Of a stretch of DNA of 10,677 bases, positions 1-7,199 are shown piece after piece. The notes beneath the pieces are model-generated. The model was given only the letters and a program-made list of their open reading frames with translations, did no database searches and was not told the DNA's origin. Positions within the stretch are counted from its first letter, which is position 1. Each line of letters begins with the position of its first letter. The DNA comes from Candidatus Nealsoniibacteriota bacterium. Its GTDB lineage: Bacteria > Patescibacteriota > Minisyncoccia > Minisyncoccales > RBG-13-42-11. A program made the translations under genes and the position numbers. Location: assembly GCA_003556525.1 (NCBI GenBank), contig PWRH01000102.1:1-10677 (forward strand), given 5' to 3'.

Positions 1-87
1 AGATTACTTTTAATAACCGACATTAACAAACCTATAAAGGTAAAAGAGCAAGAATTCTTGCTCTTTAATTTGACAAGTTATGCTTAA
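1..87 (+). CDS. C-terminal fragment of an unidentified protein, cut by the window edge
   Basis: Frame 1 is open from the first base for 28 codons and ends at TAA (85-87); the other two plus-strand frames hit stops within the first 30 bases. The translation begins RLLLITDINKPIKVKEQEF, which reads like the hydrophobic-then-polar tail of an ordinary protein. Its stop overlaps the start of the next gene by 8 bp (ATGCTTAA), a typical coupled arrangement in compact genomes. I do not recognise the family. The 24-bp palindrome at 43-66 lies inside this reading frame. The stretch is short, so it could be a chance open frame. Confidence 0.5.
   Translation, partial: RLLLITDINKPIKVKEQEFLLFNLTSYA
43..66. 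repeat. Perfect 24-bp palindrome with a 12-bp half-site
   Basis: The half-site AAAGAGCAAGAA is followed immediately by its exact reverse complement, with GAATTC at the centre. As RNA it could form a hairpin with a stem of about 10 bp and a 4-nt loop, followed by an AT-rich stretch but no clear run of T. It lies 14 bp before the ATG of the nuclease gene and inside the upstream reading frame. It could be an operator for a dimeric regulator, a weak terminator or attenuator, or a coincidence of the encoded KEQEFLLF peptide. Confidence 0.6.
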
Positions 88-775
88 AAATCTTATTGAC
101 AAGTTTTATTTAGATAAGCAAAAAGATAAAGAACAGCATCGTTTCTATATTACTGACGCCGGCAAATGTGGCCGGGCTTTATTTTTTAAATTTAAAAACG
201 TTCCAAGAAAAGAAATAGAGGCAAATATTTTAAGACTGTTTGATCACGGAGACTATATTCACCAGCTCATAATGAAACCCCTTTTAAGTATAAGAGAGAT
301 TCATGTAGTTGCCGCTGAAATCAATATTCCTCCTCAAGAAATTATTTCCGGCAGGGCTGATGCCGTAATTAGTGACGGAAAAACTCTTTATGTTTTGGAT
401 ATTAAAAGTATGAATAGTATGATTTTTAATAAGTTAATCGAGCCTAAGGAAGAAAATATTGACCAACTACAGCTTTATCTTCATTATTTTAAAATTACTA
501 AGGGAATATTGCTTTACGTTAATAAAGACAATCAGCACTTAAAAGAGTTTGTTGTTGATTACGATAAAAAAAGATCGCTTGCTTTGATTGACAGCTTGAA
601 AAATATTAAAAAAAAGATTGATAAAAATATTATTCCCCAAAGATTGGCTGATTTTCCCGGCAATTGGCAATGCCGTTATTGCCAGTTTAAAGAAATTTGT
701 AAAATAGCCGAAAAGGGCGAGATGGATTGGATAAGCTTTAAAGAGAAAATTAAGCTAAGGGATAATATTGGTTGA
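80..775 (+). CDS. Cas4/RecB-like PD-(D/E)XK nuclease with probable iron-sulfur cluster
   Basis: This 231-residue protein has the core signature of the PD-(D/E)XK nuclease superfamily. H61 lies in GDYIHQ, D94 in GRAD (91-94), and D107 and K109 in LDIKS (106-110). Q129 and Y133 fit the QxxxY motif of the RecB/Cas4 branch. One cysteine near the N-terminus (C30 in DAGKCGRA) and three near the C-terminus (C198, C201, C207, spaced CxxCx5C) match the four-cysteine 4Fe-4S arrangement of Cas4 and AddB-type nucleases. By family it should cut single-stranded or end-processed DNA using a divalent metal, in the cytoplasm. No CRISPR array or other cas gene is in the window, so a role in repair or recombination is as likely as one in CRISPR adaptation. 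It overlaps the upstream fragment by 8 bp and converges on the PEGA gene with a 21-bp overlap. There is no Shine-Dalgarno sequence before the ATG; the start is supported by the coupled overlap. Confidence 0.8.
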   Translation: MLKNLIDKFYLDKQKDKEQHRFYITDAGKCGRALFFKFKNVPRKEIEANILRLFDHGDYIHQLIMKPLLSIREIHVVAAEINIPPQEIISGRADAVISDGKTLYVLDIKSMNSMIFNKLIEPKEENIDQLQLYLHYFKITKGILLYVNKDNQHLKEFVVDYDKKRSLALIDSLKNIKKKIDKNIIPQRLADFPGNWQCRYCQFKEICKIAEKGEMDWISFKEKIKLRDNIG

Positions 776-2119
776 GCCGTAAAAACTTCCTGTATCTGTT
801 AAAAAATATAGTTTTTTTTCGTTTTGATTAAAAAATATTTGTTTTGGTTTTTTGTTTTCCAAGAGCCCTTCCAGATTTAAAATATCTATAATATTTATTC
901 TGTCTCTGTCATCTGTTTCACTTATTTTAATTGATGTTCCGGCAGTAAAAGACAGGTAGTCGTTATTTATCCAAGAAAGACTTGTTATTTGTTCCGACAA
1001 TCTTATCAGAAAAATTTTTTCTGATTTCTTTTTTTGAGGCGGATCATTCTTATCGCTTAAAAATAAAACCCAAACTTCATGGTTTGAGAAATAAGCCAAT
1101 TTTTCATTGTCCGGCGAAATTTCCATTGAGTTTATTTGCTCGGCAAAAATTTCAAAAATTTCCGATTCAAAATTAAGCCTATAAACGTCTTTATTTTCTT
1201 TAAGAAAAATAAAATCTTTAAATATTTTTAATTGATAGTTTTTCTTGGGATCAATTTTAAAGGGCGATACGGTTAACTGTTTTTTATTTATTTCTTGGAG
1301 TGTTGAAGTTGAAATATTTTCAGGAATATTTTGAAGCACAAATAAGAAGCCTGACTCGTCGAGATAATAAAAATCATTGTTAATTTTTTTGTAAGCAATG
1401 TTTTTTAAAGGAAAAGAAATTTTTTCAGCCGGCATGATTTGGTTGTTTTCAATTTTGAGTTCAAATGCCTTGACTTCTTCTTCTTCAGCTATTTCAATAT
1501 AGATTTTTTTTGAATTTTCCAAAACTTCCAGGGTGATTAATTCGGCTTTTTTTATAAAATCTTCTTTATTCGAAGGAAAAAAACGGGCAAAGTCCTCTTT
1601 ATTTGCCAAGTGGCTTTTGATGCTTTGTTCAAAATGATATGCTTTTAAAGACCAATCATTATCAATGCTTTCATCTTGATCGGGCCTTTCTTTTAAAATT
1701 ATTTTTTGATCCGATAAAAATAATAAATTTTCCACATTTTTTAAAATAAGATTAATATCGACTGTTTCAGGAAAAAGAATTATATTTTTAGCCTCAACAA
1801 CTTCTCTTTCTCTTATTTCAAAAGATTTTTTCCAAGAATGATAACCTTCTCTCGTAACGGTTATTTCATGTTTTTTCGGCAAAAGATTTTCGATTAAGGC
1901 GGAACCGAAGAAAAAGTCGGTTCTTTTGTTTAATTTTCCGTCAATATAAACATCGGCCTGCCTGGGCAGGGCTCTTATAAAAATAGCGCCGGTTTGGCTT
2001 ACTTTTCTTTCTTCAAAATCTATCCTATATCCCTGGGAATACAGAATAGCCAAGGGCGAGATTAGTATAAAAAGAAAAAAACAAGCTAAGAAAACTATTA
2101 ATCTGGTTTTTTTTGTCAT
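755..2119 (-). CDS. Membrane-anchored PEGA-domain protein with a TolB-like beta-propeller region
   Basis: This 454-residue protein starts with a short basic stretch (MTKKTR) and one hydrophobic segment at about 7-28, so it is probably held in the cytoplasmic membrane with the rest outside. Residues about 44-116 form a PEGA domain: GAIFIRALPRQADVYIDGK, then LLPKKHEITVTREGYHSWKK. PEGA domains are small beta folds common in surface and envelope proteins. The remainder is beta-rich with propeller-like blades, clearest at 333-352 (ISPDNEKLAYFSNHEVWVL, a TolB/PD40-like pattern), again at about 377-401, and at 427-447. I see no catalytic motif. It is divergently transcribed from the mreB-led operon across 105 bp and ends inside the 3' end of the nuclease gene. 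A structural or binding role at the cell envelope, perhaps tied to cell shape, is inference from its neighbours. The stop is TAG. Confidence 0.8.
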   Translation of the reverse strand: MTKKTRLIVFLACFFLFILISPLAILYSQGYRIDFEERKVSQTGAIFIRALPRQADVYIDGKLNKRTDFFFGSALIENLLPKKHEITVTREGYHSWKKSFEIREREVVEAKNIILFPETVDINLILKNVENLLFLSDQKIILKERPDQDESIDNDWSLKAYHFEQSIKSHLANKEDFARFFPSNKEDFIKKAELITLEVLENSKKIYIEIAEEEEVKAFELKIENNQIMPAEKISFPLKNIAYKKINNDFYYLDESGFLFVLQNIPENISTSTLQEINKKQLTVSPFKIDPKKNYQLKIFKDFIFLKENKDVYRLNFESEIFEIFAEQINSMEISPDNEKLAYFSNHEVWVLFLSDKNDPPQKKKSEKIFLIRLSEQITSLSWINNDYLSFTAGTSIKISETDDRDRINIIDILNLEGLLENKKPKQIFFNQNEKKLYFLTDTGSFYGSTNIIP

Positions 2120-2154
2120 ATATCTTTATTGAATTTTAATGAATTTAATGCAAT

Positions 2155-2183
2155 TTGCTAAATTGTTAAATTTCATTTATAGT
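2155..2183 (+). promoter_or_regulatory. Candidate sigma70-type promoter for the mreB-led operon
   Basis: A -35-like TTGCTA (2155-2160, 4 of 6 consensus bases) and a -10-like TATAGT (2178-2183, 5 of 6) are separated by exactly 17 bp in the 105-bp divergent intergenic region. Transcription would start near 2190 and leave a leader of about 35 nt before the ATG at 2225. The region is very AT-rich, so chance matches are possible. The same 105 bp must also carry the leftward promoter for the PEGA gene, for which I see only weak candidates. Confidence 0.45.
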
Positions 2184-2224
2184 TAAAAAAGGCGATTAAT
2201 TACTTAATAATAACATACAATAAA

Positions 2225-3226
2225 ATGAAAAAAATAGGAATAGATTTGGGAACGGCTAATTCGTTGGTTTTTCTCCCCAAAAAGGGAGTTGTTTTGCAGG
2301 AGCCTTCGGTTGTTGCGGTTGCTTTGGAAGAAAATAAAATTTTGGCAATTGGAGAAGAGGCAAAAAAAATGATTGGTCGAACTCCCGATATAATAAAAGT
2401 TTATCGGCCGCTTAAAGACGGGGTTATTGCCGACTTTAGGGTAACCCAGGCAATGTTTAAATATTTTATTGATAAGGTTTGCGGTTTTTGGCGTTTTTTA
2501 AAACCGGAATTGATAATAGGCGTACCTGCCGGAATTACCTCGACCGAAAGAAGAGCTGTTATTGAGGCTTCTTTAGGAGCCGGAGCAAAACATGCTTACT
2601 TGGTTAAAGAGCCTGTTTTGGCGGCTATTGGAGCAAATATTCCCATTAATTCTTGTTCCGGAAATATGATTGTTGATATTGGCGGAGGAACTTCTGAGAT
2701 AGCTGTAATTTCTTTGGGTGGAGTGGTTACTTGTGAATCTTTAAGAACAGGCGGTGATAAAATGGATTTGGCTATTTCAGATTATATTAAGAAAAAGCAT
2801 AATCTTGCCATTGGAGAGCAAACAGCGGAAGAAATAAAAATTAAAATAGGCACTGCTTTGGCTGAAAAAGAAAATAAGTTTTTAGATATTAGAGGAAGAG
2901 ACTTGATATCCGGTTTGCCCAGAACAATTACTGTTTCTTCAAACGAAGTTTCGGAATCAATCCACGATATTTTGGCGGAGATTATCAAGGTTATTAAGAC
3001 CGTTTTAAGAGATACTCCTCCTGAGTTATCTGCGGATATAATAGATAAAGGAATGACTCTTTCCGGTGGTGGAGCATTATTAAAAAATATTTCCGAAAAA
3101 ATTTCCCAAGAAACCGGGGTTCCTTGTTTTTTAGCGGAAGATCCTTTGTTGTGCGTTGCAAAAGGATCGGGTGTTGTTTTGGAAAATCTTGAAACTTATA
3201 AAAAAAGTATAATGTTAAAAAAATAA
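2225..3226 (+). CDS. mreB: MreB-family actin-like cell-shape protein, paralog 1 (no N-terminal amphipathic helix)
   Basis: MreB polymerises with ATP into membrane-bound filaments that organise wall synthesis and rod shape. This 333-residue protein has the full actin-fold signature: phosphate-1 loop IGIDLGTANS (4-13), E129 in KEPVLAAIGA where MreB normally has EEPMAAAIGA, phosphate-2 loop VDIGGGTSE (150-158), and adenosine motif LSGGGALLKN (279-288). It starts directly at the first core strand (MKKIGIDLG) and lacks the amphipathic N-terminal helix present in the second paralog. It does have an aromatic-rich loop, CGFWRFLK (86-93), where Thermotoga MreB has its hydrophobic membrane-insertion loop. 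The frame stays open 14 codons upstream to a TAG at 2180, but without ATG, GTG or TTG, so ATG 2225 is the best start despite no Shine-Dalgarno sequence. It is the first gene of the operon and lies 3 bp before holB. Confidence 0.95.
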   Translation: MKKIGIDLGTANSLVFLPKKGVVLQEPSVVAVALEENKILAIGEEAKKMIGRTPDIIKVYRPLKDGVIADFRVTQAMFKYFIDKVCGFWRFLKPELIIGVPAGITSTERRAVIEASLGAGAKHAYLVKEPVLAAIGANIPINSCSGNMIVDIGGGTSEIAVISLGGVVTCESLRTGGDKMDLAISDYIKKKHNLAIGEQTAEEIKIKIGTALAEKENKFLDIRGRDLISGLPRTITVSSNEVSESIHDILAEIIKVIKTVLRDTPPELSADIIDKGMTLSGGGALLKNISEKISQETGVPCFLAEDPLLCVAKGSGVVLENLETYKKSIMLKK

Positions 3227-3229
3227 GGA

Positions 3230-4081
3230 ATGATTATCGGCCACCAAAAACAAAAAGAACTTTTAGAAAAATTAGCCCTGGAAAACAGACTATCTCATGC
3301 CTACCTGTTTAGCGGAGAAGAAAAGCTGGGTAAAAAAATTTTTGCAATAAATTTTATTTCGTTTGTCTTTCAGCAAAAAATAGAGAAACTTGAAACACAT
3401 CCGGATTTTATTTTTATTCAGCCGGAAGAGTCAAAAGAAATTAAAATTAGCCAAATAAGAAATTTAATTACCAAGCTTTCCTTGAGCCCGAGCCTGGCAA
3501 AAACAAAAGCGGTTATTATAGACGATGCTCATTTAATGAATCAGGAGGCTCAAACATGTTTTTTAAAAACATTGGAAGAACCAAAAGGCAATGTTTTAAT
3601 TATTTTGGTCAGCCATAGGCCTCAGTATTTATTGCCAACAATTATTTCCCGAGTACAAACCGTTAAGTTCAACCCTGTAGCGAACAAAGAAATACTTGAT
3701 TTTTTAAACAAAAAAAATTTTTTAAGTGAAAAAAAAGAAAAAATAACCCTTATCGGATCAGGCAAACCCGGGCTGATTATTGACTTGGCGGAAAATGAAC
3801 AGCTTTTTGAAAGTTTTAATCAAAGAATTGAAGATATTAAAAAGCTTTCAATGGCACCCTTTTATTTTCGTTTTAATTATGTTAAAAATTTAGCAGAAGA
3901 TCGGGTTCAGGCTGTTAACGCGCTGGATATTTGGCTTTATTATTACCGTAGAATTTTACTTGAAAAGCCGACAAAAAAAACCAGAAATATTATTAATCTA
4001 ATTGAAAAAATAAAATTTTTAATACTTAATACAAATATTAATTTAAAACTGGCGTTGGAAAGGCTGGTTTTGGAAATATAA
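3230..4081 (+). CDS. holB: DNA polymerase III delta' subunit (clamp loader), reduced form
   Basis: The delta' subunit is the non-ATP-binding clamp-loader subunit that helps open and load the sliding clamp at replication forks. This 283-residue protein shows the family landmarks in order: LSHAYLFSGEEKLGKK (21-36, a degenerate Walker A where GxxGxGKT has become GEEKLGKK), HPDF (57-60), IKISQIRNLI (71-80), Walker B-like AVIIDDAH (94-101), QEAQTCFLKTLEEP (105-118), LVSHRP (126-131) and IISRVQTVKF (138-147), where the family usually has SRC. The cysteine-rich zinc module normally found between Walker A and HPD is absent; residues 42-56 have no cysteine. The protein is therefore shorter than the 330 or so residues of the E. 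coli form. The alternatives are tau/gamma, excluded by length and the dead P-loop, or another AAA+ subunit. It is packed 3 bp after mreB and 2 bp before frr. Confidence 0.88.
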   Translation: MIIGHQKQKELLEKLALENRLSHAYLFSGEEKLGKKIFAINFISFVFQQKIEKLETHPDFIFIQPEESKEIKISQIRNLITKLSLSPSLAKTKAVIIDDAHLMNQEAQTCFLKTLEEPKGNVLIILVSHRPQYLLPTIISRVQTVKFNPVANKEILDFLNKKNFLSEKKEKITLIGSGKPGLIIDLAENEQLFESFNQRIEDIKKLSMAPFYFRFNYVKNLAEDRVQAVNALDIWLYYYRRILLEKPTKKTRNIINLIEKIKFLILNTNINLKLALERLVLEI

Positions 4082-4083
4082 TT

Positions 4084-4638
4084 ATGCACCAAGAAATTAT
4101 AAATAAAATTAAGCCGGAGCTTGAAAAGGTAATGGTTTTTTTGGAGAATGAACTTAATAGTATTAGAACAAACAGGGCAACCCCTTCTTTGGTTGAAAAT
4201 ATAGTTGTTGAATGTTTTGGCCAAAAATTTCCTTTAAAACAGTTGGCGGCAATTTCCGTTCCCGAGCCAAAGCAAATTTTAATCCAGCCTTGGGACAGTT
4301 CCTATATAGAGGGAATTATAAATTCATTGCAAAAAAGAGAATCGGGCATAAGCCCTATTATTGATAAAGACTCAATAAGAATAAACTTACCACCCTTAAA
4401 TGAGGAATATAGAAAAAATTTGGCTCGGCTTGTTTCGGAGAAAGAAGAGCAGGCTCGTAAAACAGTAAGAAAGTGGCGGGAAGAAGCTTGGAAAGAAATT
4501 CAAGAAAGAACAAAAAAAGGAGAGATAAGAGAAGACGATAAATTTAGGGCCAAAGACGAGCTTCAAAAATTAATTGATGAGTATAATGAAAAAATTGAGG
4601 AAATGGGGGGAAACAAGAAAAAAGAAATTGAAAATTAA
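4084..4638 (+). CDS. frr: Ribosome recycling factor
   Basis: RRF works with EF-G to split the ribosome from mRNA and tRNA after termination, in the cytoplasm. The 184-residue protein matches the family end to end (E. coli RRF is 185). It has SIRTNRATPSLVENIVVE (26-43), LPPLNEEYRKNL (102-113), and the helical segment ARKTVRKWREEAW (124-136), in which R129 and R132 sit at the E. coli numbering and R132 is the arginine known to be important for activity. The C-terminal helix holds EDDKFRAKDELQKLIDEY (150-167). Two tryptophans (W131, W136) replace residues that are usually small or aliphatic/polar in VRNVRRDA. The last residues are a lysine-rich tail. It starts 2 bp after holB without a Shine-Dalgarno sequence. 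RRF upstream of rseP and proS is a conserved bacterial neighbourhood. Confidence 0.97.
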   Translation: MHQEIINKIKPELEKVMVFLENELNSIRTNRATPSLVENIVVECFGQKFPLKQLAAISVPEPKQILIQPWDSSYIEGIINSLQKRESGISPIIDKDSIRINLPPLNEEYRKNLARLVSEKEEQARKTVRKWREEAWKEIQERTKKGEIREDDKFRAKDELQKLIDEYNEKIEEMGGNKKKEIEN

Positions 4639-4660
4639 TATTTTAAATAAATAAAAAAAT

Positions 4661-5752
4661 ATGTTATTAACTGTTTTAGTTGCGATTTTTAGTATAGTCT
4701 GCTTAATGATAATTCATGAGTTTGGCCATTTTATTATTGCTAAAAAATTTAATGTTAAGGTTGAAGAGTTTGGTATTGGTTTGCCACCAAGATTATTTGG
4801 TAAAAAGATAGGTGAGACAATTTACTCTTTAAACCTTATCCCTTTTGGCGCTTTTGTTAAGGTTTTTGGGGAGGAGGGCGGAATAGAAGATGCTCGCAGT
4901 TTTAGCGATAAGCCTATTTGGCAAAGAGCTTTGATTATTGCCGGAGGGGTGATTTCTTTTTGGGTTACAGCAGCTATTATTTTAATTTTGTTGGCCGGTG
5001 TTTGGGGTTTGCCGGTTGCTTTTGTCGGAGACGAAGACCAGGACTTACTTGATCCGAAAATACATATTCGTTCGGTTCTTAAAGATTCTCCTGCCGAGGA
5101 GGCGGGCATAATTCCCGGAGACATAATAGTAGGATTTGAAGAAAGAGAAAAATTTCAAAGTTTTATTGAGGAAAACAAAGGGAAAGAAATTATCCTAACA
5201 ATAAGCAGGCAAGGAGATGTTTTTGAAACAGAACCGATTATCCCAAGGGTTTCTTTTCCCGAAGGCCAGGGTCCTTTGGGGGTAAGTCTGGTAAAGATAG
5301 GCCAAAAGGTTTATCCTTGGCATCAGGCTCCTTTGGCAGGGCTCAAGGCTACCGGTGTTTTAACCTTAAATATTATTGACGGGTGGGGAATGGCCATAAA
5401 GCATTTTACCGGCATAGAAAAACTACCCGAAGACGTTGATATGGAGCTGGTTGGTCCGGTTGGAATAGTCGGTTTAATCGGAGATTATTTCAATATGGGT
5501 GCAAAAGATTTTTTATTTTTTATCGCTTTAATTGCCGTAGCTTTGGCTCTCATCAATATTATGCCCATTCCGGCACTGGACGGAGGAAAGCTTTTATTTT
5601 TGGCGATTGAGGCGGTTAAGGGCAGTCCGATAAATCCAAAGATAGAGCAAAAAATTACAGCCGGATTTTTTTTCCTTCTCATTTTTTTAATTATTTTAGT
5701 TACAATAGGAGACATTGCAAATATAATAGAAAATGTAATGAATCCTTCCTAA
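4661..5752 (+). CDS. rseP: RseP-type site-2 intramembrane zinc metalloprotease
   Basis: Site-2 proteases cut transmembrane segments, typically of anti-sigma factors or leftover signal peptides. This 363-residue integral membrane protein carries HEFGH (19-23) in the first membrane helix, whose two histidines and glutamate form the zinc active site. The partner motif NIMPIPALDGG (299-309) supplies the third zinc ligand D307. Membrane segments are visible at about 2-25, 88-114, 284-301 and 334-351. One PDZ domain lies between, at roughly 134-190, including DSPAEEAGIIPGDIIVGF (142-159). E. coli RseP has two PDZ domains; one, as here, is common in Gram-positive RasP/YluC. The substrate cannot be told from the sequence: no sigma or anti-sigma gene is in the window. 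The 22-bp gap after frr and 4-bp gap before proS fit an operon. Confidence 0.95.
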   Translation: MLLTVLVAIFSIVCLMIIHEFGHFIIAKKFNVKVEEFGIGLPPRLFGKKIGETIYSLNLIPFGAFVKVFGEEGGIEDARSFSDKPIWQRALIIAGGVISFWVTAAIILILLAGVWGLPVAFVGDEDQDLLDPKIHIRSVLKDSPAEEAGIIPGDIIVGFEEREKFQSFIEENKGKEIILTISRQGDVFETEPIIPRVSFPEGQGPLGVSLVKIGQKVYPWHQAPLAGLKATGVLTLNIIDGWGMAIKHFTGIEKLPEDVDMELVGPVGIVGLIGDYFNMGAKDFLFFIALIAVALALINIMPIPALDGGKLLFLAIEAVKGSPINPKIEQKITAGFFFLLIFLIILVTIGDIANIIENVMNPS

Positions 5753-5756
5753 AAAT

Positions 5757-7196
5757 ATGGCAAAAGAATTTAAAAAAGAATATTTGGTGAAAAAATCGGA
5801 AAATTTTTCCAAATGGTATACCGACATTATACTTAAGGCAGGTTTGGCTGACTATGCGCCAATAAAAGGATGTATGGTTTTTCGGCCTTACGGTTATGCT
5901 ATTTGGGAAAATGTTCAGAAGTTTTTAGATGAAGAAATTAAAAAAGCAGGAATAAAAAACGCTTATTTTCCTATTTTTATTCCGGAAAAACTTCTTAAAA
6001 AAGAAAAAGACCATGTTCAGGGATTTTCTCCGGAGCTTGCAGTTGTGACTATGGGAGGGGGTAAAAAACTGGCTGAAAAACTGGTTGTCAGACCCACTTC
6101 GGAAACAATAATTTACCAAATGTTTAGCAAGTGGATAAAGTCTTGGCGGGATTTACCGCTTTTAATAAATCAATGGGCCAATGTTGTACGTTGGGAAAAA
6201 AGAGCTTATTTATTTTTAAGAACAACCGAGTTTTTGTGGCAAGAGGGACATACCGCCCATCAAACCCACGACGAAGCCAAACTTGAAACTAAAAGAGCTT
6301 TGGATCTTTATATTAAAATATATAAAGAAGTTTTCAGTATCGACGGTTTTTCAAATAAAAAATCAGAATCGGAAAAATTTCCGGGCGCCCTAAATACTTA
6401 TACTTATGAAATGCTGATGCCCGACAATAAGGCTCTTCAAGGATGCACTTCTCATGACTTGGGTCAAAACTTTTCAAAGGTTTTTAATATTAAATTTTTA
6501 AATGAAAAAGGAAAAGAAGAATTTGTTTGGCAAACTTGCTGGGGTATGTCAACACGCAGTATTGGCGCTTTAATTATGTCTCATAGCGATGATAACGGTT
6601 TGATTATTCCGCCCAAGCTTGCGCCAATACAGGTTGTTTTGATACCGGTTTTTAAAGGAGGTAAAACTGACGGAAAAATTGAAAAAGAACTGAAAAAAAT
6701 CAAAGAAATTCTTAATGATTTCAGAGTTGAGATCGACGACAGAAAAGAATATTCAGTCGGTTGGAAATTTAACGACTGGGAAATGAAGGGGGTTCCTTTA
6801 AGAATAGAAATCGGTTTAAACGAGCTGAAATCGAAAAAAGCCACCTTAGTAAGAAGAGATACCGGCAAAAAAGAAGTCGTTGCTTTTAGTGGCTTGAAAT
6901 CAAAAGTAAAAAAAATAATGGATTCAATTCAAAAAGAATTATTTTTAAAAAGTAGCCGTCATTTAAAGAATAATACCAAAGATGTTTCAAGTTATTCTGA
7001 ATTTAAAAATATTATGAAAAAAGAAAAAGGTTTTCTTAAGGTTTTTTGGTGTGAAAGCCTTGGGTGTGAAGAGAAAATAAAAGAAGAAACCAAGGCAACA
7101 ACCAGATGTTTTTTTTCGGTCGAATCAAAAAAAGAAAAATGTATTTATTGTTCAAAAAAAACGAATAATAAATGGATTTTCGGTCAAGCTTATTAA
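5757..7196 (+). CDS. proS: Prolyl-tRNA synthetase, archaeal/eukaryotic type
   Basis: This class II enzyme charges tRNA-Pro with proline using ATP. In 479 residues it shows motif 1 (FRPYGYAIWENVQKFLDEE, 42-60) and motif 2 (RPTSETIIYQMFSKW at 112-126 through WEKRAYLFLRTTEFLWQEGH at 146-165). Motif 3 is GMSTRSIGALIMSHSDDNGL (263-282). The catalytic core runs straight through without the roughly 180-residue INS editing domain of the common bacterial ProRS. The C-terminus has the zinc-binding domain of the archaeal/eukaryotic class: WCESLGC (C432, C437), C451, CIYC (C462, C465), and it ends in FGQAY with a terminal tyrosine as in that class. A cis-editing function against Ala-tRNA-Pro is therefore not visible here. 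It lies 4 bp after rseP and 3 bp before the second mreB, which suits co-transcription. Transfer or an ancient split are both possible origins. Confidence 0.96.
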   Translation: MAKEFKKEYLVKKSENFSKWYTDIILKAGLADYAPIKGCMVFRPYGYAIWENVQKFLDEEIKKAGIKNAYFPIFIPEKLLKKEKDHVQGFSPELAVVTMGGGKKLAEKLVVRPTSETIIYQMFSKWIKSWRDLPLLINQWANVVRWEKRAYLFLRTTEFLWQEGHTAHQTHDEAKLETKRALDLYIKIYKEVFSIDGFSNKKSESEKFPGALNTYTYEMLMPDNKALQGCTSHDLGQNFSKVFNIKFLNEKGKEEFVWQTCWGMSTRSIGALIMSHSDDNGLIIPPKLAPIQVVLIPVFKGGKTDGKIEKELKKIKEILNDFRVEIDDRKEYSVGWKFNDWEMKGVPLRIEIGLNELKSKKATLVRRDTGKKEVVAFSGLKSKVKKIMDSIQKELFLKSSRHLKNNTKDVSSYSEFKNIMKKEKGFLKVFWCESLGCEEKIKEETKATTRCFFSVESKKEKCIYCSKKTNNKWIFGQAY

Positions 7197-7199
7197 TTT

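Noticed and set aside
43..66. Rho-independent terminator of the upstream gene.
   Set aside because: The hairpin lies before the stop codon of the upstream frame, is AT-rich at its centre and is not followed by a clear T-run. It is kept only as a palindrome.
773..775. Possible UGA recoding as glycine, as in some CPR lineages.
   Set aside because: TGA ends the nuclease gene and gatC at family-typical ends, and no in-frame TGA occurs inside any long gene.
4822..5124. Minus-strand 100-codon open frame within rseP, and similar antisense frames in frr/holB, proS, mreB and gatA.
   Set aside because: These are shadows of well-identified plus-strand genes, with no recognisable domains or start context.
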